This document shows positions 7,058-12,801 of a stretch of DNA of 12,801 nt, in pieces (the first letter of the stretch is position 1; the number at the start of each line of letters is the position of its first letter). This DNA comes from Anaerobacillus sp. (GTDB taxonomy: Bacteria; Bacillota; Bacilli; Bacillales_H; Anaerobacillaceae). Location of the stretch: NCBI GenBank assembly GCA_007120055.1, contig SKOL01000711.1, positions 1 to 12,801 on the forward strand. The letters are read 5' to 3'. Made by a program: the position numbers and the translations under genes. The notes under the pieces are model-generated. The model did no database searches. It saw only the letters and a list, made by a program, of their open reading frames with translations, and was not told the origin of the DNA.

Positions 7058-8278
7058 GTGAAGGGAATGGAAGGAGTGAGGGTTCACCCGACTCAACAAG
7101 AAGAGCGGATTATCACGTTAGATGTGATACGAGGATTCGCGCTTTTAGGTATTTTACTAGTTAACATGCAATTTTTCGTAGCTCCTAAACTATTTTTAAT
7201 ACTTTCAGGTGGTACGCTGTTTGAAGGTGCGATAAGTAATACCGCTGATTGGTTTATTACGATTTTTGCAACAGGGAAATTTTTTACGACTTTTTCATTT
7301 TTATTTGGACTAGGATTTTTCCTTTTTATGGAGCGTGTCAGCGCCAAGGGACTATCTGTTGGTAGGCTTTATTCAAGAAGGTTGTCGTTTTTATTAATAC
7401 TAGGACTTATTCATATTTTCATATTCTGGAGTGGAGACATCCTACTTAATTATGCGATTGCAGGATTTTTGTTATTGTTATTTAGAAAGTCTTCCATCGA
7501 AAAAATTAGAAAATGGGCGATTGGAATATTCAGTGTAGTTGTTTTTCTTACCGGCTTTTTTACGTTCCTATCGTCACTTATGGAAAACGTATTAGGTGAA
7601 AATTTTGCACCTATGAATGATTGGGCAAGTTTAGTAGAACAATCTGTGATAGTTTTTCAAAATGGGAATTTCTCAGAAATTTTAGCGTTTCGTTTAACGG
7701 AAGAAATACCATTGATTTTACCTAACTTTATCATTACTATACCGATGGTGCTTTTTATTTTCCTGATTGGATTATATGTAGGAAAAAAGGGCGTACTAAT
7801 GAACATCTCTGGTCATTTGGAGTGGATCCGAAAAGTCTGGAAAAAAAGTTTCATTTATGGTGCTGTTTTAACTTTTGTGTATGTAATTTTAAAGGCGGAA
7901 CTTTTTATCGTCCCATTTTATTTACATGAAGCATCGCTAGAAGTGCTTTCCCTCATATCTGGTCTTATCGTTTCCTTCTTTTATATCAGCTCTATTACAT
8001 TGCTATGCCAACAGCGACAATGGAAAGTCCGTCTAAAATTTTTGGCCCCGGTAGGACAGATGGCGTTGACGAACTATTTACTACAAACCGTTATTTGTTT
8101 AATGCTGTTTTATGGTTATGGACTTGGACTTTACGGCAAAGTAGCGCCTGGGGTAGGTATTCTTGTTACTTTGGTCATTTTTACTGCTCAAGTCTTCTTA
8201 AGTAAGTTTTGGATGGCGAGATTTAAGTATGGCCCGTTAGAGCATGTTTGGAGAGCTTTTACGTACAAACGGGTTTAA
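7058..8278 (+). CDS. DUF418 domain-containing membrane protein, YeiB-like (406 aa)
   Basis: Polytopic membrane protein with about nine or ten hydrophobic segments. Signatures are LDVIRGFALLGILLVN (21-36), KFFTTFSFLFGLGF (74-87), RRLSFLLILGLIHIFIFWSGDIL (107-129), and the C-terminal DUF418 domain with VGQMALTNYLLQT and the closing GPLEHVWRAFTYKR. These proteins occur widely in Bacillus (YxaH/YrkO-type) and are thought to act in transport or envelope functions, with no proven reaction. GTG start with AAGGAG at 7045-7050 at 7-nt spacing; ATG at 7067 is a possible alternative. It follows lysR by 75 bp on the same strand, so co-transcription is possible. Confidence 0.88.
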   Translation: MKGMEGVRVHPTQQEERIITLDVIRGFALLGILLVNMQFFVAPKLFLILSGGTLFEGAISNTADWFITIFATGKFFTTFSFLFGLGFFLFMERVSAKGLSVGRLYSRRLSFLLILGLIHIFIFWSGDILLNYAIAGFLLLLFRKSSIEKIRKWAIGIFSVVVFLTGFFTFLSSLMENVLGENFAPMNDWASLVEQSVIVFQNGNFSEILAFRLTEEIPLILPNFIITIPMVLFIFLIGLYVGKKGVLMNISGHLEWIRKVWKKSFIYGAVLTFVYVILKAELFIVPFYLHEASLEVLSLISGLIVSFFYISSITLLCQQRQWKVRLKFLAPVGQMALTNYLLQTVICLMLFYGYGLGLYGKVAPGVGILVTLVIFTAQVFLSKFWMARFKYGPLEHVWRAFTYKRV

Positions 8279-8319
8279 TTTACTAAGAAAACTGCCCCCT
8301 GTTTTCATACAAAAAAGCA

Positions 8320-8520
8320 CATGACGGTTATTCGTCACCATCTAAGATGAAAAGGTGGACACTTTCCCTCACTTCGCTGTGAAGCTACTGACCTCAATCA
8401 CATCATGTCACACATCTTAGCATAGGCTTCGTGCTGCTTTGCGACGAGTAACCGCAGGAGCATATTCTATCGAATCTCAGAGGCTCGTTCACGAAAGCAT
8501 CCACCTTCTTTCATACAAAA
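8320..8520. repeat. Mosaic intergenic repeat, family 2, copy B with extra module
   Basis: It matches the reverse complement of copy A block by block: CATGACGGT (8320-8328), CACCATCTAA (8336-8345), GAAAAGG-GGA (8349-8359), CTTCGCTGTGA (8372-8382), then an exact 32-bp block at 8465-8496 and CATCC-CCTT-TTTC-TACAAAA to 8520. Copy A joins the CTTCGCTGTGA block to the 32-bp block with 2 nt; here 82 nt (8383-8464) intervene. The flanking AAGGTGGA (8352-8359) and TCCACCTT (8500-8507) arms pair. A 15-bp sequence TTTCATACAAAAAAG occurs at both 8303-8317 and 8509-8523, bracketing the element. Confidence 0.8.
8438..8462. repeat. 25-bp direct repeat, copy 1
   Basis: Begins TTTGCGACGAGTAACC and is identical over 25 bp to 8636-8660. 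It lies at the end of the 82-bp module that distinguishes family 2 copy B from copy A. I recall this string as a common dispersed repeat in Bacillaceae intergenic DNA; a genome-wide count is needed. Confidence 0.75.
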
Positions 8521-8560
8521 AAGGACTTATGCCATTATACAATTGGCATAGTCCTTTTCT
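8519..8560. terminator. Strong hairpin terminator, probably bidirectional
   Basis: AAAAGGACT-TATGCCA (8519-8534) pairs with TGGCATAGTCCTTTT (8544-8558) over 15 bp with a single bulged T and a 9-nt loop. T-runs lie on both strands. It is placed between the convergent DUF418 and hydrolase genes and can serve either. Confidence 0.8.
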
Positions 8561-8593
8561 CTAGATAAGAAAATATAAAAAAATTTGGGAACT

Positions 8594-8688
8594 GTCTAGC
8601 TCCAAGACTCTTCACTGAAAATGCTACATTGGAGTTTTGCGACGAGTAACCGCAGGAGCAGCGCCTAGCTTCTCGAGCGTTTCGGCCC
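8594..8688. repeat. Third intergenic repeat type, interrupted by the 25-bp sequence
   Basis: GTCTAGCTCCA (8594-8604) and AGCGCCTAGC (8660-8669), then TTCTCGAGCGTTTCGGCCC to 8688, look like the two halves of a repeat I remember as continuous in other Bacillaceae. Here about 55 nt lie between them, including CTCCAA (8600-8605) / TTGGAG (8629-8634) and the 25-bp sequence. The coordinates are direct; continuity elsewhere is from memory. Confidence 0.5.
8636..8660. repeat. 25-bp direct repeat, copy 2
   Basis: Exact copy of 8438-8462 in the same orientation, 198 bp downstream, embedded in the interrupted repeat at 8594-8688. Confidence 0.75.
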
Positions 8689-8747
8689 ATCAAGATTTGC
8701 CTATTCATGAGGGTGAAGCGCGAAGAGGAGGCAAAACGTTGTTCTTA

Positions 8748-9539
8748 TTATAAAACTTCTTTTAAACTAGTTTGCTTATATATGAAATTAATAGTCGTAT
8801 TGTTAAAATGTTCCGGTTGGTCGATATTGCAAACGTGGCCACAGTTTTTAATGCATTCTAGTTTAAGGTCTTTATTTTCTTTAACTAAATCTTTAACAGG
8901 TGGTAGAAATAAATAATCTTCTTCTCCCATAACAAATAACGTCGGAATGTTGAAAAAATCTCTTTGTAGATTCCTTAAAAAAGGGTTGATGGCTCTAGTT
9001 ACAGAGAACCAACGGATAAATTCTTTTTGGCACATCTTTTTCGCTTGGTCAACGAAGACGTTACGTGATTTAGAATGTGCCGACTTTGGCATAATAATCC
9101 AAGCGAATAAGCGATATAACCACATATATGGAATAATATATTTTCCTAGATTACCAAGTGTTAATAAAAATTTCGTTCGAACATTAAATTTTATTACTGC
9201 ACCCCCAAGTATCATTGAACTGATACGATCAGGATATTTTTGAGCAAGTGTTTGAACGACAATCGTGCCTAATGAAACTCCAATAAAGTGTGTCTGATTT
9301 ATTTTTAAGTGATCTAATACTTCGATAACCTCTTCAGAGATTTGTAAAAAAGAATCGCCTTTTTGCCAGCGAGATTTTTTAGATTTTCCATGTCCTCGTA
9401 AATCAATTAGGAGGACATTAAAATGCTTACGGAACTCTTTAATCTGTTTAAAAAACGTATTTGAGCTCCCCCCGGCACCATGAATAAAAGTGACCCAAGG
9501 TTTTGTATAGTCGTTAATATATTGACGATAATATAGCAC
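8748..9539 (-). CDS. Alpha/beta hydrolase (263 aa)
   Basis: Cytoplasmic alpha/beta-fold hydrolase with an apparently complete active site. It shows the oxyanion-hole HGAGGS (20-25), the conserved DLRGHGKS (46-53), the nucleophile elbow GVSLG (Ser89), Asp208 in MGEEDYLF and His235 in NCGHVCN. A lid region (about 120-195) is rich in aromatic and basic residues. GTG start with GAGG (9553-9550) 10 nt upstream, and an extended -10 promoter ahead. Length and motif spacing fit esterase/lipase or peroxidase-like members; the substrate cannot be predicted. Codon use is like the neighbours. It converges with the DUF418 gene across a repeat-rich gap. Confidence 0.88.
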   Translation of the reverse strand: MLYYRQYINDYTKPWVTFIHGAGGSSNTFFKQIKEFRKHFNVLLIDLRGHGKSKKSRWQKGDSFLQISEEVIEVLDHLKINQTHFIGVSLGTIVVQTLAQKYPDRISSMILGGAVIKFNVRTKFLLTLGNLGKYIIPYMWLYRLFAWIIMPKSAHSKSRNVFVDQAKKMCQKEFIRWFSVTRAINPFLRNLQRDFFNIPTLFVMGEEDYLFLPPVKDLVKENKDLKLECIKNCGHVCNIDQPEHFNNTTINFIYKQTSLKEVL

Positions 9540-9578
9540 GTTTTTAGATCCTCACTTTATAGTAAAATACTTTTCACT

Positions 9579-9587
9579 ATTATAACA
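9579..9587 (-). promoter_or_regulatory. Extended -10 promoter for the hydrolase gene
   Basis: Minus-strand TGTTATAAT (9587-9579) is a perfect TGnTATAAT extended -10, about 40 nt before the GTG start. No good -35 is present, as is common for extended -10 promoters. Just upstream, TTACGA (9592-9597) and TCGTAA (9612-9617) form an inverted pair that might be a regulator site. Confidence 0.5.
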
Positions 9588-9652
9588 TGATTTACGAGAA
9601 TACGGTTATATTCGTAATCTAGAATAAAGACTGTCAAATAATGTTCATAATT

Positions 9653-10498
9653 TTAATTGTTCCATCCTCTGTTGAATGTATCATTAGGCCAAATTTCGCC
9701 TTCATGGATCGTGCCATTGTTGTATTCCACGACGATACGGATTGAAGTCGGTTGTTCGTTAAATGATCTGATAATCGCACTATAATGCTGTCTTTCTTCT
9801 GGCAAGTCAGGGTAAGCTAGTTTAAATGGTGTTTCTTTTATCAAATTTTCCCCTACATAAGCTTGCAGACTTGCTTCTTTCATTTTGAAGAATTCAAATA
9901 GTGGTGGTTCAAGCATATCAATATACGCTTCAAAATCAGTAAGGTTTCCATATTGGTCTTCTCCGAAACCGTAACCATTGGAGACCATCTGCGTTGCTTT
10001 ATATATTCGTTGTGGGATTTTCTTTATGTTGCTCGTAACGATAGTGCTATTCTTAGCTACAATTTGATATTCATAGTCATTGTCACTCGATAAAACTAGA
10101 TGAGCGATATAATTTGTACCATTAGTGTTAGAGGCTTCAATTTCTTTCCAGTTAACAGTGCTATTTTCCCGATAAAGTAAAGTGACGTCGGCATTTGTTT
10201 CAATTTCTTTGAATGTCCACTCGAGGCTAACGTGAATTTCTTCAGGTGACGATTTCTCTTCATTGGCTAAAAATTCTTTTTTTATGATCCACTTTTCTTG
10301 CTCTTGTATGTCATTTAATTGACGGCTTAATGAATTGACTTGTTGGGCAATACGGTCGTTCTCCCATTGAAGATCACTGTGGATTCGATCCACGGCAGTA
10401 CTTAAATTTCCGATTCGTGAAAAGCTATAAAAATTTAAGATGAGACTAATTAATAATAGAAAGATAATAACTTTTAAAAATTTAGATTGTGCTTCCAT
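9653..10498 (-). CDS. Membrane-anchored extracytoplasmic protein of unknown function (281 aa)
   Basis: One N-terminal hydrophobic segment (about 8-26) preceded by few charges suggests a signal anchor, with the rest outside the membrane. Residues about 28-75 (SRIGNLSTAVDRIHSDLQ...) look like a coiled coil. Two beta-rich regions follow: about 86-160, with VSLEWTFKEIETNADVTLLYRE resembling a fibronectin-III-like sandwich, and about 195-281. There is no lipobox and no catalytic motif I recognise. ATG start with GGAGGG (10507-10502) very close (3-4 nt spacing). No terminator is seen after it, so some read-through to the hydrolase gene is possible. Family not recognised; a sensor, adhesin or stress-response accessory are only guesses. 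Confidence 0.75.
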   Translation of the reverse strand: MEAQSKFLKVIIFLLLISLILNFYSFSRIGNLSTAVDRIHSDLQWENDRIAQQVNSLSRQLNDIQEQEKWIIKKEFLANEEKSSPEEIHVSLEWTFKEIETNADVTLLYRENSTVNWKEIEASNTNGTNYIAHLVLSSDNDYEYQIVAKNSTIVTSNIKKIPQRIYKATQMVSNGYGFGEDQYGNLTDFEAYIDMLEPPLFEFFKMKEASLQAYVGENLIKETPFKLAYPDLPEERQHYSAIIRSFNEQPTSIRIVVEYNNGTIHEGEIWPNDTFNRGWNN

Positions 10499-10558
10499 AA
10501 GCCCTCCATAACGTTAAGGTTTTTTATGAACTATGATGTAGACCAACTGCCACCATCA

Positions 10559-10587
10559 ATTATAAATATGATCATTCATTACTTAAA
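10559..10587 (-). promoter_or_regulatory. Candidate promoter for the membrane-anchored protein
   Basis: Minus-strand TTTAAG (10587-10582), a 17-nt spacer and a consensus TATAAT (10564-10559), about 60 nt before the start. ATATGAT (10566-10572) and ATCATAT (10592-10598) form an exact 7-bp inverted pair straddling the -35 region. Confidence 0.4.
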
Positions 10588-10667
10588 TTGTATCATATAA
10601 AAGGGTGAAAAAATGGTGATTTTCTATATGGAAGGCTCCATTAAATATCATAAGCAACGACTGTTTA

Positions 10668-10798
10668 TATTAAGTCAATGAATTTCATAATCCATTATTC
10701 TCGCCACTAAGATCAATATATAGTTGCGTCAAAACCATTCGCAAACTATATATTGCGTGATGTGGATTATTTTGGTAATTATGAAATTCACTCAAGTA
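10668..10798. repeat. 110-bp palindromic repeat, family 1, copy B (inverted)
   Basis: The core 10680-10789 is the reverse complement of 5914-6023 with about 5 differences; 10697-10755 is identical over 59 bp. The inner hairpin is unchanged. The outer 13-bp arms keep 12 pairs, and the differences fall in or at the edge of internal loops. It lies between divergent genes, about 105 nt before the DUF2680 start. Confidence 0.85.
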
Positions 10799-10895
10799 GC
10801 CCTATGTAAAAAAGGCGTGCTCGCTTAATTGAAATGGATAATAATCTCTTTTTAAGTAAATACTACCACCGAAAATGAATGAAGGAGTGATTTAA

Positions 10896-11237
10896 ATGAA
10901 AAAAATGGTGATTAGTTGGACAGTGGTTATGCTCTTAAGTATGGGGGCTGTTCAAAATACATTTGCTCACATGGAAGATGAGGGCATAAATCAAGTTGAA
11001 TTAACGGAAGAACAGAAACAAGAAATATCGGAGTTAGTAAATGATATCATGGAAAAGAAAAAAGAATTGATTAATAAGTATGTGGAATTCGGGGTTATAA
11101 GTGAAGAAAAAGGCGAAAGAATCATTTCGAAGTTTGACCAACATTACAACAAGCTTGAAGAGAATGGGTTTGTTCCAAATTGGGATAAGCATAAAGAAAA
11201 ATATAAGCATAAAAAGTGTGAAAAACAAAACAATTAA
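10896..11237 (+). CDS. Secreted DUF2680 (YckD-like) protein (113 aa)
   Basis: ATG start with a strong AAGGAGTGA site (10882-10890). The N-terminus MKKMVISWTVVMLLSMG and the NTFA-H junction give a Sec signal peptide of about 24 residues. The mature part is a highly charged helical domain: LTEEQKQEISELVNDIMEKK, INKYVEFGVISEEKGERIISKFDQ and LEENGFVPNW match the DUF2680/YckD family of small extracytoplasmic proteins. The tail is His/Lys-rich (DKHKEKYKHKKCEKQNN). The role of the family is unknown; binding to wall or spore material has not been shown here. A hairpin follows the stop, so it is probably monocistronic. Confidence 0.85.
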   Translation: MKKMVISWTVVMLLSMGAVQNTFAHMEDEGINQVELTEEQKQEISELVNDIMEKKKELINKYVEFGVISEEKGERIISKFDQHYNKLEENGFVPNWDKHKEKYKHKKCEKQNN

Positions 11238-11243
11238 TATGAT

Positions 11244-11276
11244 AGGGGGCTGTCACTTATATGGCGGCCTCCTTTT
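11244..11276 (+). terminator. Likely terminator after the DUF2680 gene
   Basis: AGGGGGC (11244-11250) can pair with GCCTCCT (11267-11273) with one G-U pair, followed by TTTTA. The middle of the hairpin is imperfect. Confidence 0.55.
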
Positions 11277-11296
11277 ATGTTAAAAATCGTTGAGAG

Positions 11297-11325
11297 TGAA
11301 ACATTAAACTTAAAGTTCGTATAAA
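11297..11325 (+). promoter_or_regulatory. Candidate promoter of the threonine dehydratase gene, ECF-like boxes
   Basis: TGAAAC (11297-11302), 15 nt and CGTATAA (11318-11324) resemble the ECF sigma (SigW/SigM-type) promoters of Bacillus, which usually have a 16-nt spacer. The same region contains TATAAA (11320-11325), 17 nt after TGAAAC, which would be a weak SigA promoter. CCTAT (11328-11332) and ATAGG (11345-11349) lie downstream. The leader is too short for a T-box. Confidence 0.35.
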
Positions 11326-11379
11326 CTCCTATGATCAGCTAAAAATAGGCTTATTAATATAAGAGAGAGGTTTAATTTT

Positions 11380-12591
11380 ATGGCTGTGACACTTGAAGAA
11401 ATAAGAAAAGCGAGAGAAAAGATGGCTGAGCTTGTTCACGAGACCCCGTTAGATTATTCAAGCACATTTAGTGAGTTGTCGAACAACGAAGTATTTTTAA
11501 AGCTAGAAAACCTTCAAAAAACGGGTTCATTTAAAGTGAGAGGGTCATGCAATAAATTATTTTCATTATCACTACAAGAATTACAAAAAGGGGTGATTTG
11601 TGCTTCGGCTGGAAACCACGCACAAGGTGTTGCGTATTCAGCTAATAAATTACAAACTCCGTGTACTATAGTAATGCCTCAAACGGCACCTTTAAGTAAG
11701 GTAGAAGCGACAAAGCGGTATGGGGCTGAAGTTATTTTGAAAGGTTCTAGCTTTGATGAAGCGCTGCAGTTTGCTTTTGATTTACAAAAGAAAAAAGGTT
11801 CAACTTTTGTCCACCCTTTTGATGATGAAGCGATAATTGCTGGGCAAGGTACGATCGGAATAGAGGTAGTAGAACAACTTAAAGATGTTGATGCAGTAGT
11901 TTGTCCGGTCGGAGGAGGAGGACTTATTGCCGGTGTTGCTTTAGCTATTAAAACGTTAAAGCCATCAGTTAAAGTTTATGGAGTACAAGCGCTTGCTTGC
12001 CCAAGTATGAAACAGTCGTTAGAAGCGACAAAACCGATATCGATCGAATCGTTACCAACAATGGCGGATGGGATTGCTGTAAAAAAGCCAGGGATTGAAA
12101 CGTTTGAAATTATTAAAAACTATGTAGACGACATTTATTGTGTTGACGAGATGGAAATATCTAGAACAATGCTAATGATTTTAGAGCGTAATAAATTGTT
12201 AGTAGAGGGATCAGGAGCAAGTTCTTTAGCTGCACTTCTCTATAAAAAAACCCCATTGGAAAACAAAAATGTAGTGGCGGTTTTAAGTGGAGGTAACGTT
12301 GATATGAATTTTATATCAAGGGTTATTGAACATGGAATGGTTGAATCAGGGCGTTATATTCATTTTTCTACGATTTTAAAAGATAGACCGGGACAACTGC
12401 AAGACGTTTTACATATGATTACAAAGCTTGAGGGTAATATTTTATCGATTTCATTAGAGCATATTGGTGAAAAAATTTTACCTGGATATGCAAAATTGCT
12501 TCTTTCATTAGAAACCAAAAATAAAGACCATGTCGCCAAAATTTTGACGGTGCTTAAGGGAAACGGTTATGAAATCGAAGTGTTAATATAG
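11380..12591 (+). CDS. ilvA: Threonine dehydratase (threonine ammonia-lyase), 403 aa, with one ACT domain
   Basis: PLP-dependent enzyme that converts L-threonine to 2-oxobutanoate and ammonia, the first step toward isoleucine or threonine catabolism. The PLP lysine is K52 in GSFKVRG; also visible are SAGNHAQG (76-83), the phosphate-binding PVGGGGL (176-182) and SGGN (303-306). A single C-terminal ACT domain lies at about 328-400 (FSTILKDRPGQLQDVLHMI...). The length and single ACT domain match the medium-length type (TIGR01127), between short TdcB and long two-ACT IlvA, so feedback by an amino acid is likely but its identity is uncertain. ATG start with AGAGAGAGG (11362-11370) 9 nt upstream. 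No branched-chain genes are adjacent, so a catabolic role is possible, and the symbol tdcB would also fit. Confidence 0.9.
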   Translation: MAVTLEEIRKAREKMAELVHETPLDYSSTFSELSNNEVFLKLENLQKTGSFKVRGSCNKLFSLSLQELQKGVICASAGNHAQGVAYSANKLQTPCTIVMPQTAPLSKVEATKRYGAEVILKGSSFDEALQFAFDLQKKKGSTFVHPFDDEAIIAGQGTIGIEVVEQLKDVDAVVCPVGGGGLIAGVALAIKTLKPSVKVYGVQALACPSMKQSLEATKPISIESLPTMADGIAVKKPGIETFEIIKNYVDDIYCVDEMEISRTMLMILERNKLLVEGSGASSLAALLYKKTPLENKNVVAVLSGGNVDMNFISRVIEHGMVESGRYIHFSTILKDRPGQLQDVLHMITKLEGNILSISLEHIGEKILPGYAKLLLSLETKNKDHVAKILTVLKGNGYEIEVLI

Positions 12592-12645
12592 AAGGTCAAG
12601 GGGGTTATGGGTGAGCGATACTATTGATATAGATGAAAAATAAAA

Positions 12646-12678
12646 AAGCTGAGCTTAGGAAACACCCTAGCTCAGCTT
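12646..12678. terminator. Hairpin terminator between convergent genes, U-tract on the minus strand
   Basis: AAGCTGAGCTTAGG and CCTAGCTCAGCTT pair over 13 bp with one bulged T and a 6-nt loop. On the minus strand it is followed by TTTTTTATTTTT, while the plus strand continues ATAAT. It should therefore mainly stop a minus-strand transcript entering from the right, and more weakly the threonine dehydratase transcript. Confidence 0.75.
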
Positions 12679-12751
12679 ATAATATGAACTTAAAATTTTT
12701 GCCGCGATAATGTCTCTGTGTCACTCTTTAAAACCTTAAAAAACAAAAGCC

Positions 12752-12801
12752 CTACCTCTCTTTTATCATTACGGCTCCTAGGCCGTGCCACTTATAATAA
12801 G
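12752..12801 (-). CDS. Possible C-terminal end of a minus-strand gene, cut by the window edge
   Basis: On the minus strand one frame runs from the edge to a TAG at 12754-12752 and would encode ...YYKWHGLGAVMIKER. The other two minus-strand frames have stops within this stretch. The only support is the open frame and the minus-strand terminator about 75 nt further on; 15 residues are too few to identify a family. Confidence 0.25.
   Translation of the reverse strand, partial: YYKWHGLGAVMIKER

Larger units (their letters stand above)
8279..8747. other. 469-bp repeat-filled gap between DUF418 and hydrolase genes
   Basis: The genes on either side converge here. The gap holds family 2 copy B (8320-8520), a terminator (8519-8560), two copies of a 25-bp sequence (8438-8462 and 8636-8660), a third repeat type (8594-8688) and a 7-bp inverted repeat TTTGCCT (8696-8702) / AGGCAAA (8729-8735). 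The only open frames are short and cross these repeats, so I see no protein gene. Confidence 0.7.
10499..10895. other. 397-bp gap between divergent genes
   Basis: It holds the candidate minus-strand promoter (10559-10587) and family 1 repeat copy B (about 10668-10798). The remainder, about 10800-10880, is AT-rich leader of the DUF2680 gene without a clear box pair. No coding sequence was found. Confidence 0.6.

Noticed and set aside
8303..8523. 15-bp TTTCATACAAAAAAG at both ends of family 2 copy B as a target-site duplication
   Set aside because: Copy A also carries a TTTCGTACAAAA-like sequence at the matching end, so this motif is more likely part of the repeat unit itself.
8707..8916. Plus-strand 69-aa open frame
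   Set aside because: It overlaps the alpha/beta hydrolase on the opposite strand, starts in repeat DNA and has a composition typical of antisense shadow frames.
9592..9617. Zur box (TCGTAAT-N-ATTACGA) near the hydrolase promoter
   Set aside because: The half sites TTACGA and TCGTAA are present but in the reverse order and with a 14-nt spacer, so they do not form a Zur box.
11281..11379. T-box or other riboswitch ahead of threonine dehydratase
   Set aside because: The leader is under 100 nt and shows no T-box sequence, specifier loop or terminator/antiterminator pair.

Overview
The window is low-GC DNA with strong GGAGG/GGGGG-type Shine-Dalgarno sites and frequent GTG or TTG starts. It carries a YcgR/YcgQ-type permease pair, a YckD-like DUF2680 protein and DUF418 and LysR/MFS genes. 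Together these point to a Bacillaceae chromosome, probably an aerobic or alkaliphilic Bacillus relative. This is inferred from gene content; there is no rRNA or other marker to fix the genus. I see no phage, plasmid, transposase, CRISPR or tRNA genes.

Left part (1-4280, plus strand): a FabK/nitronate-monooxygenase-like flavin oxidoreductase sits behind a perfect 9+9 bp palindrome and ends in a strong terminator. Next is a 55-aa protein resembling VbhA-type antitoxins, with no Fic toxin nearby. A 241-aa protein of unknown family follows. Then comes a two-gene unit: a UPF0718/YcgR-type permease and its usual partner, a TIGR03943/DUF1980 (YcgQ-type) membrane protein. Both the unknown gene and the permease have an inverted repeat with an 18-nt loop next to, or overlapping, the ribosome binding site.

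Middle part (4278-8278): an MFS exporter on the minus strand is divergent from a LysR regulator, followed by a DUF418 membrane protein. Divergent LysR/MFS pairs usually mean that the regulator controls the transporter. Here, however, they are separated by an unusual 599-bp gap filled with repeats.

Right part (8279-12801): a repeat-rich gap, two minus-strand genes (an alpha/beta hydrolase with an intact triad and a membrane-anchored extracytoplasmic protein), another repeat-bearing gap, a secreted DUF2680 protein, and a threonine dehydratase with one C-terminal ACT domain. The last is followed by a hairpin whose U-tract lies on the minus strand, so a convergent gene probably ends just inside the right edge.

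The most notable content is non-coding. One repeat family is a 110-bp symmetric imperfect palindrome present twice in inverted orientation (5914-6023 and 10680-10789), with about 5 mismatches and a 59-bp identical core. A second family (5603-5774 and 8320-8520) is a mosaic element, also inverted; one copy carries an extra 82-bp module. That module contains a 25-bp sequence that recurs exactly 200 bp away, inside what looks like a third repeat type. These look like MITE- or REP-like intergenic elements, possibly transcribed as structured RNA.
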